From positions 1 to 28,921 of IMG/VR virus record IMGVR_UViG_3300043788_000153: a stretch of DNA of 28,921 nt, one strand, 5' to 3'. The DNA comes from a virus. The position numbers and the translations under genes are program-made. Positions 1-7,613 of this stretch are shown one piece after another; the first letter of the stretch is position 1; every line of letters begins with the position of its first letter. The notes below the pieces were generated by a model that was not told the DNA's origin, did not search any database, and saw only the letters and a program-made list of their open reading frames with translations.

Positions 1-2
1 CC

Positions 3-464
3 ATGCCCATTAGAACCGTTAAACAACATTCAGACCGAGGAAGCATTAAAGACTTAGTTAATCAAATTGATTCTCTATATGACAGCAGCTATGCTCCTAC
101 GGACGAAGAGTTGAAACTAAAAAACTTATATGAACATGCCCAGGCAACCAATGATGAGGGCTTGCAAAGCGCTTTGGGTTTTATTGTTATGCCTCAAGCA
201 GGAGATCGATCAGCTTTCCCAATTACCGTGTATCGACATCGAGAATATGTTAATTCTCTCAGCAAAAAGATAGCCGACAAAATTGAAAAGACTAAAAAAG
301 AATTAGAAGCTTGTTTTAACGCTCCAGATAAAACTTTAGTTAGAATAGCTCAATTAAAACAAGTTATCGCTAGACAGACAGTTTTATCTAGTGGGACCTT
401 AATCAAGATTGCGGGAACAGGCGCTTCTGGCCAAAAAACTCGCAGTTTTAGAAGAGTAAGATAA
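3..464 (+). CDS. Hypothetical protein, 153 aa (start uncertain)
   Basis: I do not recognise this protein. It begins with ATG three bases into the window, so no ribosome binding site can be seen and the true start could lie further upstream. The protein is hydrophilic and mostly helical in character, with a Lys/Glu-rich stretch around residues 80-105 (KKIADKIEKTKKELE) that could form a short coiled coil. The C-terminus is basic (KTRSFRRVR), suggesting nucleic-acid contact or a structural tail. Its stop overlaps the start of the following HNH endonuclease in a TAATG junction, so the two are probably translated from one message. The endonuclease may have inserted just after this gene. Confidence 0.7.
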   Translation: MPIRTVKQHSDRGSIKDLVNQIDSLYDSSYAPTDEELKLKNLYEHAQATNDEGLQSALGFIVMPQAGDRSAFPITVYRHREYVNSLSKKIADKIEKTKKELEACFNAPDKTLVRIAQLKQVIARQTVLSSGTLIKIAGTGASGQKTRSFRRVR

Positions 465-1180
465 TGGCGACTAAAGTTTGTAGTAAATGTATAATAGAAA
501 AAGATATTAGTTGTTTTTATAAACGTGGGGAAGGGTATAGGGCGCAGTGTAAAGATTGTGTCTCAAAAAGTAATGAACAATATAGGAATGTTGTTGAAAA
601 TAAAGAACATTCTAAAGAATACCAAAAACAATATCGTTATGACCACAAAGAAAATAGTAAAGAATATAGAAGGCAATATTGGATTGAAAATAAAGAAGAG
701 TTAAAAGAAGATAAAAAAAGTTATTATGTAAATAACAAGGAAGCCATTAAACAGCATAATAAAGAATACAAAAAGAATAGAAGAAGAAATGATCCACTTT
801 TTAAGTTGCGACATAAAGTTAGTTTGTCAATTTATAAATCATTATTTAATATTGGATCATCTAAGAATAATAATTCTATTTTAGAATATCTTTCATATAC
901 AATTCAAGAATTAAAAGATCATTTAGAAAAACAATTTGAGTCATGGATGACCTGGGACAATTGGGGCTCATATAATTCTGAAACTTGGGACGATAATAAT
1001 CAAGCAACATGGACTTGGAATATTGATCATATAATTCCGCACTCAATTTTTAATTATCAATCTATGAAAGATCAGTCGTTCAAGGATTGTTGGGCATTAA
1101 GTAATTTGAGACCGTATTCGTCTAAACAGAATATAATTGATGGTGCGCACAGATCAAAGCACAAAGGAAGTAAAAAATGA
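464..1180 (+). CDS. HNH homing endonuclease with N-terminal zinc finger
   Basis: A probable free-standing homing endonuclease that cuts DNA at a specific site and spreads its own gene. The N-terminus carries Cys pairs C6/C9 and C29/C32, a zinc finger seen in many phage HNH proteins. Residues 45-105 hold about four degenerate 15-residue repeats built on N-K-E..K-E-Y..Q-Y, a very polar Lys/Tyr-rich linker that probably wraps along DNA. The HNH core lies at about 186-226: D188-H189 (IDHIIPHS), then N214 (LSNLRP) and N223. The gene is more AT-rich than its neighbours. It overlaps the upstream gene by one base and the downstream gene by four (ATGA), so it sits in the operon without breaking a gene. 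No intron structure was seen. Confidence 0.88.
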   Translation: MATKVCSKCIIEKDISCFYKRGEGYRAQCKDCVSKSNEQYRNVVENKEHSKEYQKQYRYDHKENSKEYRRQYWIENKEELKEDKKSYYVNNKEAIKQHNKEYKKNRRRNDPLFKLRHKVSLSIYKSLFNIGSSKNNNSILEYLSYTIQELKDHLEKQFESWMTWDNWGSYNSETWDDNNQATWTWNIDHIIPHSIFNYQSMKDQSFKDCWALSNLRPYSSKQNIIDGAHRSKHKGSKK

Positions 1181-2067
1181 AATGTCTCTCATGTCAGGCT
1201 AATATTGATCCTAAGTGGCATCATGCAATTGAAATAAATGTTTGTCCTTATTGTGGCAACCCAGTTATGGAACAGTTATTAAAAGAATTGTTATCCACCT
1301 TACAAGATACTATGGAAAAACTACAATCTTATCCCGATCAACTTGGTGATTGGTTGCTATCTAATTATGATTATATTAAAACTGATAATCCTAACCTTAA
1401 AAATTATGTTCCCCAAGAAATATTAAAAAATATGAAAAAAGAATTAGATGATAATGATTTTGATAGGAATAAAAAAACTATTAAAGTAAAAACTGATAGG
1501 GGAGAGGAGGATGTTTTAGTAGAAAAGATTCAATCTGACTCTAAAACCGCCAGCTTTTTCGAGCGAGCCGAAATTATCAAAAGAGACGCCTCCAATGAAG
1601 ATGGAGACGACAGAAACGAAGATGTGGATTCCGGCGAGTCAGGGAGCATTCAGCTCGGCTCAAGCAAGCCGCAAAAACCCAAAACCTTCAAGACTGCCGC
1701 AGAAAGAACTAAATATCTTAAGAAGCTCAAAGAAAAGATTGAACACGAAAGTTCACAAGGGATTATTGGTGAAGAAGGTTTGGCTGCTATGATTGATCCG
1801 TCTAATGAGACTATGGATCCGGAAGACATGGCAGCTTTACAGTCTGTTGTCGGAAGTGGTGATATAATTAACTCGGCACTACCTGCTCCGTTGGATGATG
1901 AAGATAGGATGGCTGATCGTGTATTGTCTATGAACTTGTCGGCGTCTAACCGTAATAGCGTTAAGGGTCATGATGGTGGGTATAATCAAAAAGATGCTCA
2001 AGCCCTACAAAACTTAGTTGATAAGGCACAAGGCAAAAACATGGGTGGTGGATTTTCCCGCTCTTAA
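1177..2067 (+). CDS. Zinc-ribbon protein of unknown function, 296 aa
   Basis: The N-terminus shows a clear zinc ribbon with C3, C6, C23 and C26 (MKCLSC, then CPYCG). It is followed by a helical segment at about 30-60 and then a long charged, low-complexity region (about 90-160, rich in Asp, Glu, Lys and Ser) that is likely disordered. A Lys-rich helix lies near 170-190, and the C-terminus ends in Gly and Ser (GGGFSRS). There is no catalytic motif. The start overlaps the HNH gene stop in ATGA, implying translational coupling. Bases about 1545-1710, coding the disordered region, are visibly richer in G and C than both flanks. A scaffold or transcription-associated role is possible, but I cannot assign one. 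Confidence 0.8.
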   Translation: MKCLSCQANIDPKWHHAIEINVCPYCGNPVMEQLLKELLSTLQDTMEKLQSYPDQLGDWLLSNYDYIKTDNPNLKNYVPQEILKNMKKELDDNDFDRNKKTIKVKTDRGEEDVLVEKIQSDSKTASFFERAEIIKRDASNEDGDDRNEDVDSGESGSIQLGSSKPQKPKTFKTAAERTKYLKKLKEKIEHESSQGIIGEEGLAAMIDPSNETMDPEDMAALQSVVGSGDIINSALPAPLDDEDRMADRVLSMNLSASNRNSVKGHDGGYNQKDAQALQNLVDKAQGKNMGGGFSRS

Positions 2068-2075
2068 GGTAAGTG

Positions 2076-2387
2076 ATGATACAAATTATTGATAACAAGA
2101 AAATTGAGATGACGCCCGATGAACATCAACTGTATCAGAGGATTGTCAAGTCCTATACTACTATTTCTAATAAAGGCGAGGATCTATTTATAGATTTGTT
2201 TGAGACGGATCAGGATGGAGTCATTATTTTTCTGAAACCGCCCTCCAAACGCCAAACCAGCTTTGAGATATGGATGTTTTTGATGAGCCTTATGCAGAAC
2301 CAGCATCTGCGCATCATGCGTCGTCAAGTAGATGAAATGCATGCGGAAATTAAAGCTGAAATACAATCATTAAAAGCTAAAAAATAA
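2076..2387 (+). CDS. Hypothetical protein, 103 aa
   Basis: I do not recognise this protein. The ATG at 2076 is preferred over the in-frame GTG at 2073 because AAGGT at 2066-2070 then sits at good ribosome-site spacing. The N-terminal half looks alpha/beta (MIQIIDNKKIEMTPDEHQL), the middle has a beta-like stretch ending in FLKPPSK, and the C-terminal third is an amphipathic helix (VDEMHAEIKAEIQSLKAKK) likely to mediate oligomerisation. It follows the zinc-ribbon gene by eight bases and ends before a 57-base gap with a promoter candidate, so it is probably the last gene of the upstream operon. Confidence 0.75.
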   Translation: MIQIIDNKKIEMTPDEHQLYQRIVKSYTTISNKGEDLFIDLFETDQDGVIIFLKPPSKRQTSFEIWMFLMSLMQNQHLRIMRRQVDEMHAEIKAEIQSLKAKK

Positions 2388-2395
2388 ACATTAGT

Positions 2396-2425
2396 TTGTC
2401 GAGAAAAAGTTAGTAATTATATATT
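2396..2425 (+). promoter_or_regulatory. Candidate sigma70-type promoter before recombination genes
   Basis: A -35-like TTGTCG (2396-2401) and a -10-like TATATT (2420-2425) are separated by 18 bases, in the AT-rich 57-base gap before the gene at 2445. An AAGGAA ribosome site follows at 2435. The -35 match is only partial, so this is a plausible but unproven start of the replication/recombination operon. Confidence 0.4.
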
Positions 2426-2444
2426 GTAAAGTGCAAGGAAACAA

Positions 2445-2867
2445 ATGATTGACTATTCTGATATGGAAAAATTAATTGAAGAATGTTTTAATGAAATCTC
2501 TGCTTCTAGCAGAGATAAATATGACACAGATAAAGCAGATCGTACTGCGGCATTATTTCTGTCTGCTCAAATGAAATTATCATTTTTAATTGAAGATGTA
2601 GAACTTCGCGCCCGTCATGCCAAAAATGAAATTACCAGAATAGAGGGCGAAAAATACTTTGATTTTAAGATATCGGGTGGCGATAAAAAAATTACAGAAA
2701 ATATGCTTACTAACCATATAGCCAAGGAGCCCGATATAGTAGCAGCTAAGCTAGAGTGTGCTAAACAAGAAGCAGCCTTAAAAAAATGGAATTATGTCTT
2801 GGCTACGCTTAAAGATAGTCATATATATTTTCGTAATTTAAGTAAGAATAAAACTTGGAACGAATAA
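2445..2867 (+). CDS. Small helical protein, possible UvsY-like recombination mediator
   Basis: A 140-residue, almost entirely helical, charged protein. It starts at ATG 2445 with AAGGAA upstream and ends 13 bases before the RecA/UvsX-like gene. Its size (T4 UvsY is about 137 residues), the helical pattern around residues 30-75 (including RIEGEKYFDFK), the later segment about 85-130 (AKLECAKQEAALKKWNY then LKDSHIYFRNL) and its place beside the recombinase all recall the phage mediator that loads UvsX onto DNA coated with single-strand binding protein. That resemblance is my inference from layout and residue pattern; no diagnostic motif proves it. It could equally be an unrelated accessory protein. 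Confidence 0.45.
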   Translation: MIDYSDMEKLIEECFNEISASSRDKYDTDKADRTAALFLSAQMKLSFLIEDVELRARHAKNEITRIEGEKYFDFKISGGDKKITENMLTNHIAKEPDIVAAKLECAKQEAALKKWNYVLATLKDSHIYFRNLSKNKTWNE

Positions 2868-2880
2868 TTAGAGAGATAAA

Positions 2881-3885
2881 ATGACCGACAAACAAGTGGT
2901 AAAAACAGATAATAAAAATCTCGTGGCGGGCGTCGATATTAACAAATTAGTTAAGAAAGCCCAAGAAAGCTATGCTAAAAAAGATCAAGGATTAGCCAAG
3001 AAACTTTCTACTGGCAAAACTATCATTAGACCCAATGAAGATAAAGACTATGTGGTTTGGACCAAAGGTGATCACTGGAAAAGTTTAACTAACTTAAAGG
3101 GACTTCCTTTTGGAAGAATAGTGCAGATATCTGGAAAGCCAGATAGTGGTAAATCCACGCACGCCATGGCTTTCATGAAGTTTGCGCAAGATCAAGACGT
3201 GTTAGTAATTCTTTGGGATGCAGAACGAAAGTTTAGTTCCCGTCGTTTTGACGAAAAAATGGGCGGTATCTCAGATAATCTTTTAGTTGTGGATACTAAT
3301 AAAATTATTGACGGGGCTAAGGCTGTAGCTCAATTTGTGCATGCTGCCAAAGAAATGAACCCTGATATTAAGATACTCATTGTATGGGATAGCGTGGGCG
3401 CCTCTCTTAATTCTACAGAAGATAAGGATGATGGTACCGAGGATTTTTCACAACAACCAGGTGTTTCGGCTAAAGAAAACTCTTACGCCATAAAGAAGTT
3501 TAATAAGCTTGCCAACAATTATACGAACACCGAAACTGGTGAAGCGTCAATTGCTACCTTAATTATCAATCAAACATATGCTTCTATTGGAATGGGCGCC
3601 CCAACTCAAATAGAAAAAGGCGGCAATGAAATATATTATTTATCTTCTATAATAATTCAGCTTTCACGCAAACAAGATCTGAATAGAGTTAAGGGTGGAG
3701 ATAAATATAAATATGGAATTATTTCCAGAGCTAAAGTTAAGAAAAATCATTTGTTTGAGGGCGACGAATGTATTAGCGAGCTTGATCTCGTCATATCAGC
3801 CGATGGCGTTCATCTTGCCAAGGATGTTAAGACTTTTGATGATATAAAAGGATGGGACGATGAGTCCGAAGACGCCGATGAATAA
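2881..3885 (+). CDS. RecA/UvsX-like recombinase
   Basis: An ATP-dependent strand-exchange protein that forms filaments on single-stranded DNA for repair and recombination-primed replication. Walker A lies at residues 85-92 (GKPDSGKS, followed by T93), the glutamate-bearing segment around 112-120 is WDAERKFSS, and Walker B is at 165-170 (ILIVWD). A loop-like region at 180-200 (rich in Asp, Glu and Gln, near QQPG) and IINQTYASIG at about 228-237 fit DNA-binding loop L2 and its nearby residues. The 334-residue length and single RecA core fit phage UvsX-like rather than longer bacterial RecA proteins. The C-terminus is strongly acidic (DDESEDADE), as in recombinases whose tail tunes DNA binding. 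It starts at ATG 2881 after AGAGAG. Its neighbours are a mediator candidate and the single-strand binding protein. Confidence 0.9.
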   Translation: MTDKQVVKTDNKNLVAGVDINKLVKKAQESYAKKDQGLAKKLSTGKTIIRPNEDKDYVVWTKGDHWKSLTNLKGLPFGRIVQISGKPDSGKSTHAMAFMKFAQDQDVLVILWDAERKFSSRRFDEKMGGISDNLLVVDTNKIIDGAKAVAQFVHAAKEMNPDIKILIVWDSVGASLNSTEDKDDGTEDFSQQPGVSAKENSYAIKKFNKLANNYTNTETGEASIATLIINQTYASIGMGAPTQIEKGGNEIYYLSSIIIQLSRKQDLNRVKGGDKYKYGIISRAKVKKNHLFEGDECISELDLVISADGVHLAKDVKTFDDIKGWDDESEDADE

Positions 3886-3899
3886 GAAGGATAAGTAAT

Positions 3900-4250
3900 A
3901 TGCCAAATGATATCGCAATCTCCAGTATTGGAGTGCCAACTAATACTCCCACTCGTTCCCGACCTTACTACCTAATTACTTTAACAGATGTCGTACATAC
4001 TGCTAAAGGTGTTAAATCGGTGGAGACTTTCTTCATTTCTCAAGATCGTCCTACTTTAGAGCAGGGTTTTGTAGGTGCTAAAGGCATTTACTCCGCTCTT
4101 GCCGAAGATGTAATCGTAAAAGGATTTTCAGATATTATGGCGCAAGCCCCCAAAGACTCCGTATTAGAAATGATGTTTCCAACTCATCGAGTTAAACATA
4201 TTAGAAGCCTCATTTTCAATGCAGTGAAACCAACAATGGTTGCAAGATAA
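3900..4250 (+). CDS. Hypothetical protein, 116 aa
   Basis: I do not recognise this protein. It starts at ATG 3900, 14 bases after the recombinase, with GAAGGAT as ribosome site. The N-terminal 20 residues are Thr/Pro-rich and probably flexible. Residues about 24-50 look like beta strands (YYLITLTDVVH, VETFFISQD), and the rest alternates helices (IYSALAEDVIVKGFSDIM) and ends in a basic helix. Being placed between the recombinase and the single-strand binding protein suggests an accessory role in DNA metabolism, but the sequence shows no motif to support a specific one. Confidence 0.75.
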   Translation: MPNDIAISSIGVPTNTPTRSRPYYLITLTDVVHTAKGVKSVETFFISQDRPTLEQGFVGAKGIYSALAEDVIVKGFSDIMAQAPKDSVLEMMFPTHRVKHIRSLIFNAVKPTMVAR

Positions 4251-4269
4251 CCAAGAAAGTGAAATAATT

Positions 4270-4581
4270 ATGTCATCTAAAAGTAAGTCAACAATCCGTA
4301 GCAATGCTCAAACTAACGTGGATAACGTCGTTTTAACGGGCATTCTAACGGTGTTGGATAGAAGTAATGTTAGAAGTTGGTCAGGTACCATGACCGAATT
4401 GCAAACAGCTCTCGTCAGAGTATTAGGTAAGAAACGCTCTACAGTGCTACCAGGTTCCCCCGGTGCTCTCAGAGTAGTTGTTAATCGAGTAGTCAACCGA
4501 CTACGCTCACGCAGTGTCAGCGTCAGATTTTCTCGTACGCCTGACCATGCACGCACTCGCTTTGTTAGATTCTCACGCTAA
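4270..4581 (+). CDS. Small basic protein with winged-helix-like domain
   Basis: A 103-residue, very basic protein. Residues about 38-103 follow the pattern of a winged-helix segment I know from the C-terminal ends of some phage and plasmid primase/replication proteins: W-S-G-T followed by a helix (MTELQTALVRVLGKK), then a Pro-Gly-Ser-Pro turn with a helix of repeated Arg-Val (GALRVVVNRVVNRLRSR), then a beta hairpin (SVSVRFSRT...TRFVRFSR). It is here a free-standing gene. ATG 4270 is chosen over an upstream in-frame TTG that would overlap the previous gene. The ribosome site (AAGAAAGTG) is weak. Direct DNA binding, perhaps at an origin or with the neighbouring single-strand binding protein, is inferred. 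Confidence 0.6.
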   Translation: MSSKSKSTIRSNAQTNVDNVVLTGILTVLDRSNVRSWSGTMTELQTALVRVLGKKRSTVLPGSPGALRVVVNRVVNRLRSRSVSVRFSRTPDHARTRFVRFSR

Positions 4582-4663
4582 TGTGAAATCACGATCGATT
4601 GTTTTGTTAAATAGAAAAAGTACCTTAGTGTACAGTAAGAAAGAATAACGTTAGGAGATTAAA

Positions 4664-5386
4664 ATGACAACATTTGGTGAAATATCGTGGTCAGATGATG
4701 TTTTCGCAGGCGAAAACAAGAAACAAACAAATAGTAAAGACCTCTTCCTCCGTTTGGATGAAGGTTCTAATGAGATGAGAATTATCACTCAACCTTTTCA
4801 ATACTTGGTTCACAAGTTTAAGAAGGAAGGTGATACTGGATTTGGACAGAAGATTTCTTGTTCCAAGATTCATGGTGAATGCCCATTATGTGATTTAGGC
4901 GATAAAGCCAAGCCACGTTGGTTGTTAGGTGTGATTAGTCGCAAGACTGGAACTTATAAGGTGTTGGATATTTCTTTCGCTGTCTTTGGACAGATTCGTA
5001 AGTATGCCAGAAACACTAATCGTTGGGGTGATCCAACCAAGTATGATATCGATATCGTGGTCGACAAGAACGGCGGCGCTACTGGTTATTACTCGGTACA
5101 AGCCATTTCCAAGGAACCTCTTTCCGCTGAAGATCAAAAGATCAGAGACACGCAAGTGGATTTGGATGATCTTAAGCGTAGGGTAACTCCACCACAATCT
5201 GATGTAGTTCAGAGAAGAATGGACAAGATCAATGGAGTTGTGAGTGCTGATACCACTTCTACCGTTTCTGGTAAGAAGACGGCTAGCAAAACCACTGCCC
5301 CAGTTGCTACTGCTCCTGCAGTTAGCATGACCGACGATGAAGAGTTGGAGAACTCCTTCCCTTCTTATGATGGAAATCAAGCATAA
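4664..5386 (+). CDS. gp32-like single-stranded DNA-binding protein
   Basis: It coats single-stranded DNA in replication and recombination. The 240-residue protein has the layout of T4 gp32: a short basic/polar N-terminal segment, an OB-fold core with an embedded zinc site (C66, H70, C73, C76 in SCSKIHGECPLC), aromatic and basic residues for DNA contact around 80-125 (KPRWLLG, QIRKYARNTNRWGDP), then a Thr/Ala/Lys linker (about 195-220) and an acidic tail (DDEELE at 224-229) of the kind that recruits partner proteins. It has a strong ribosome site (AGGAG, 4653-4657), an 82-base leader and its own terminator just downstream, which fits a highly expressed gene. I found no convincing promoter in the leader. 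Confidence 0.85.
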   Translation: MTTFGEISWSDDVFAGENKKQTNSKDLFLRLDEGSNEMRIITQPFQYLVHKFKKEGDTGFGQKISCSKIHGECPLCDLGDKAKPRWLLGVISRKTGTYKVLDISFAVFGQIRKYARNTNRWGDPTKYDIDIVVDKNGGATGYYSVQAISKEPLSAEDQKIRDTQVDLDDLKRRVTPPQSDVVQRRMDKINGVVSADTTSTVSGKKTASKTTAPVATAPAVSMTDDEELENSFPSYDGNQA

Positions 5387-5404
5387 TTGTTTCGTTCCTT
5401 AATC

Positions 5405-5446
5405 AAAAGGGCTCAAGGTCTAATCACTTTGAGCCTTTTCTATTTT
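5405..5446 (+). terminator. Rho-independent terminator after the ssDNA-binding gene
   Basis: The stem pairs 5406-5418 with 5427-5439 (13 pairs including G-U), built on GGCTCAA and TTGAGCC. It has an eight-base loop and is followed by a T-rich run (TTTTCTATTTT). It begins 18 bases after the single-strand binding gene stop, so it caps that transcript. Confidence 0.88.
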
Positions 5447-5470
5447 CACGTTATATTATTGCGAGGCTTT

Positions 5471-5731
5471 ATGAATATAGAAGATGGTTATTATGCAGTT
5501 GGTGAACCAGAATATATTGGAGCCCTACCGATTAGGCAGGACTTAGAAATCCTCCATGATGAAAATATGCCGCCAGTTAAAGGGTGGATTATAGAGAAAT
5601 GTGTTAGCATTAATGGTAATAAGTATCTTAGGTTGCTCGCCAAATACTTGAAGAGGAAGGGGAAAACATCGGAAGACGAATTGTCTACAGAAGAAATCGA
5701 AAAGCTATATTCTAAGTGTGAGTACAAATAG
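5471..5731 (+). CDS. Hypothetical protein, 86 aa
   Basis: I do not recognise this protein. The reading frame is open from 5387, but that would run through the terminator, so the ATG at 5471 with GCGAGG just upstream is preferred. The sequence looks beta-rich at first (DGYYAVGEPEYIGALPI), has a strand pair around WIIEKCVSINGNKYLRLLAKYLKRK, and ends in an acidic helix (SEDELSTEEIEKLYSK). The hydrophobic and basic middle could form a small SH3-like barrel, which is only a guess. It lies between the terminator and the resolvase gene. Confidence 0.68.
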   Translation: MNIEDGYYAVGEPEYIGALPIRQDLEILHDENMPPVKGWIIEKCVSINGNKYLRLLAKYLKRKGKTSEDELSTEEIEKLYSKCEYK

Positions 5732-5758
5732 TTGTAGTGTTTGCGGTATATACCCAAT

Positions 5759-6310
5759 ATGAAAAGAATATTGGGCCTGGATTTAAGTTCCGCTTGCATC
5801 GGATATTGTCTATTAGATATAGACGAGTCTAATAATATTAAATATGTTAGTATGAATTATCTAAAGCCCTCTAAAAAAGGCAAGATAATGGAGCGCATTG
5901 TAGATACCAGAAATAAGTTAAATGCTATAATAAACGAAATGAAGCCCGACTATATTGGTATTGAAGATTTAATTAAGTTTATGCCTAAAAGTACGGCAAC
6001 TACTGTCGTTGTATTAACTACGTTTAATCGTATGGTATGTTTGTTAGCCCACGATTATTTACAACGACAACCAGAATTATTTAATGTGTTATCTATCCGT
6101 CATGGATTAAAAACTGATAAAGTTCTTCCTCAAAAACAAGATATGCCTGAATTAGTGGCACATCACTTAAATATTAAGTTTCCATATATCTATAAAAAAA
6201 GTGGTAAAATTAATGAGATTAGTATGGATATGGCAGACGGGGCTGCAGTAGCCTTGTACTACGCATTCCTATTAACTGGGCGCCTCCAACGTAAAAGTAA
6301 AAAGAAATGA
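5759..6310 (+). CDS. RuvC-like Holliday junction resolvase
   Basis: An RNase H-fold nuclease that would cut four-way DNA junctions and branched replication products before packaging. The first strand carries D8 (ILGLDLSSACIGYCLLD), the second acidic residue is E69 (YIGIED), and the last pair is D157/D160 (MDMADGAAVALYYA), the order and spacing of RuvC catalytic acids. The 183-residue length is close to RuvC. ATG 5759 is preferred to a TTG at 5741 because it places the first strand right at the N-terminus as in RuvC; neither start has a strong ribosome site. The stop overlaps the DnaJ-like start in ATGA, implying coupling. It could also be a related YqgF-type fold, but the acid pattern favours RuvC. 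Confidence 0.83.
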   Translation: MKRILGLDLSSACIGYCLLDIDESNNIKYVSMNYLKPSKKGKIMERIVDTRNKLNAIINEMKPDYIGIEDLIKFMPKSTATTVVVLTTFNRMVCLLAHDYLQRQPELFNVLSIRHGLKTDKVLPQKQDMPELVAHHLNIKFPYIYKKSGKINEISMDMADGAAVALYYAFLLTGRLQRKSKKK

Positions 6311-7263
6311 AATTATCTGAAGCTTATAAAATTATCAACCTATCTTCTGATGCTACCCCTGAAGAGGTTAAGAAACAATATAAGAAATTGGCCAAAGAGT
6401 TCCATCCTGACGTTAATAAGGCTCCCGATGCCGAAGCTACCTTCAAGAAAATCAGTGAAGCTTATCAAACTATTCAGGCGGGAAAGGACGAGCCACCCGT
6501 CGCTGATTGGGGTGGTTTTAATAATCAGCATATTTATGACATTTTTAATAGGAATGGTTCCGGACGAGCTACCAAACAACATTTATCTAGCAATATAGAT
6601 TTATATACTACCATTTCTTTCAGAGATGCGGTACAGGGATGTAAAATTGAAATAACTTATTCTAGACAAATTAAATGTCCGCATTGTCAAGGTAGTGGTA
6701 ATAAGCCAACTAATAATGGCTGTAAGACTTGTGGAGGTCAAGGTCAAGTTGTTTCTCGCAATGGTAGCCATGTATTTATACGCACGTGTAGTGAATGTTT
6801 AGGTCGTAGTCAAAGCAATCCTTGCACCAACTGTAGCAGTACAGGCTTAATAGAAACAGAAGCTTCGGTACATGTATCGGTGCCTGCGGCAATGGTGGAT
6901 GGTAATGTTTTACGTTTGCAAGGTATGGGTAACTTTGCTGGCACCTTTATGGGCTTGCAAGATCAATACACTGATGTGCATTTGCGTATTAAGGTTACTC
7001 CAGAACCTGGATTACGCTTAGAAGGTAAGGATGTAGTTTCTGATTTGCACCTTACTTTATTGGATGCTTTACGTGGTTGTGATACTACCATTAGTACGAT
7101 AGATGGATCTAAGGTGATTGAAGTTAATGCCGGTATTAAAAATAAAGAAGAAATAGTTCTATCAGTAGGGGGCCATAATATTAAGCATCGTGTGATTGTT
7201 CACGTGGAGTATCCTGCCAATATAGACAATTTGATTGATGTCTTATCCAAAGAGGCAAATTAA
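6307..7263 (+). CDS. DnaJ-like co-chaperone (J domain plus zinc finger)
   Basis: A J-protein that would stimulate the ATPase of a host DnaK/Hsp70. Residues 1-60 form the J domain with the essential HPD at 33-35. There is little or no Gly/Phe linker; only a short stretch (about 68-88) separates it from the next domain. The zinc-finger region has four CxxC pairs: C124/C127, C139/C142, C161/C164 and C173/C176. A substrate-binding beta domain with VPAAMVDGNVLRLQGMGN (about 192-209) and a final VHVEYP region follow. At 318 residues it is shorter than the usual 370-380 of bacterial DnaJ. No DnaK gene is in the window. The phage may use it to direct host chaperones to replication proteins or capsid folding. 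Confidence 0.9.
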   Translation: MKLSEAYKIINLSSDATPEEVKKQYKKLAKEFHPDVNKAPDAEATFKKISEAYQTIQAGKDEPPVADWGGFNNQHIYDIFNRNGSGRATKQHLSSNIDLYTTISFRDAVQGCKIEITYSRQIKCPHCQGSGNKPTNNGCKTCGGQGQVVSRNGSHVFIRTCSECLGRSQSNPCTNCSSTGLIETEASVHVSVPAAMVDGNVLRLQGMGNFAGTFMGLQDQYTDVHLRIKVTPEPGLRLEGKDVVSDLHLTLLDALRGCDTTISTIDGSKVIEVNAGIKNKEEIVLSVGGHNIKHRVIVHVEYPANIDNLIDVLSKEAN

Positions 7264-7602
7264 ATGGCGTTCAGTATGACTTGTACAAATAAGGGTTGTG
7301 GAGATACTATGGAGCCGTATTTGGATCCTCAAACGGATAAAGTATATTGTTCTAAATGTGATAAAGAAATAGTCAACGTCACTTATTTTGCCAAAGCCCA
7401 GATGAAGGCTTCCAAGCAATTCAAGAAAAAAGTGATTGCATCGTTTGCCGTCAAGTGTCCCAAGTGTGGTGCGGAAGAGCGCCCCAAGCTGGTGAAGGAC
7501 GATATAGTATGTCGAGCCTGTCAAAAACCGATGGACCATTTAAGTGAGCCATTCAAGATTATGTTAAAGGACAAATTAAAAACGGCAGGGAAAGACGTAT
7601 AA
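7264..7602 (+). CDS. Double zinc-ribbon protein, 112 aa
   Basis: Two zinc ribbons are visible. The first uses C7, C12, C29 and C32; the second uses C65, C68 (CPKCG), C83 and C86 (CRAC). A basic linker (about 45-60) lies between them. The ATG directly follows the stop of the DnaJ-like gene and the next gene, a primase, begins 11 bases after its stop. The second ribbon resembles the kind of zinc module that DnaG primases carry at their N-terminus, which the adjacent primase lacks. A role as a separate zinc module for primase or as a transcription factor is an inference from position; no specific motif proves it. Confidence 0.8.
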   Translation: MAFSMTCTNKGCGDTMEPYLDPQTDKVYCSKCDKEIVNVTYFAKAQMKASKQFKKKVIASFAVKCPKCGAEERPKLVKDDIVCRACQKPMDHLSEPFKIMLKDKLKTAGKDV

Positions 7603-7613
7603 GAAAGTAAATT

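Noticed and set aside
4600-4650. Promoter boxes in the leader of the single-strand binding gene
   Set aside because: TTGTTT- and TTGTTA-type hexamers and TACAGT have wrong spacing or too many mismatches for a supported call.
4925-5380. A 151-residue reading frame on the minus strand
   Set aside because: It lies wholly inside the single-strand binding gene, which has clear domain evidence and its own terminator. The minus frame has no ribosome site or recognisable motif.
5387-5470. Longer N-terminal extension of the small gene ending at 5731
   Set aside because: It would code through the terminator stem and has no ribosome site; the ATG at 5471 is better placed.
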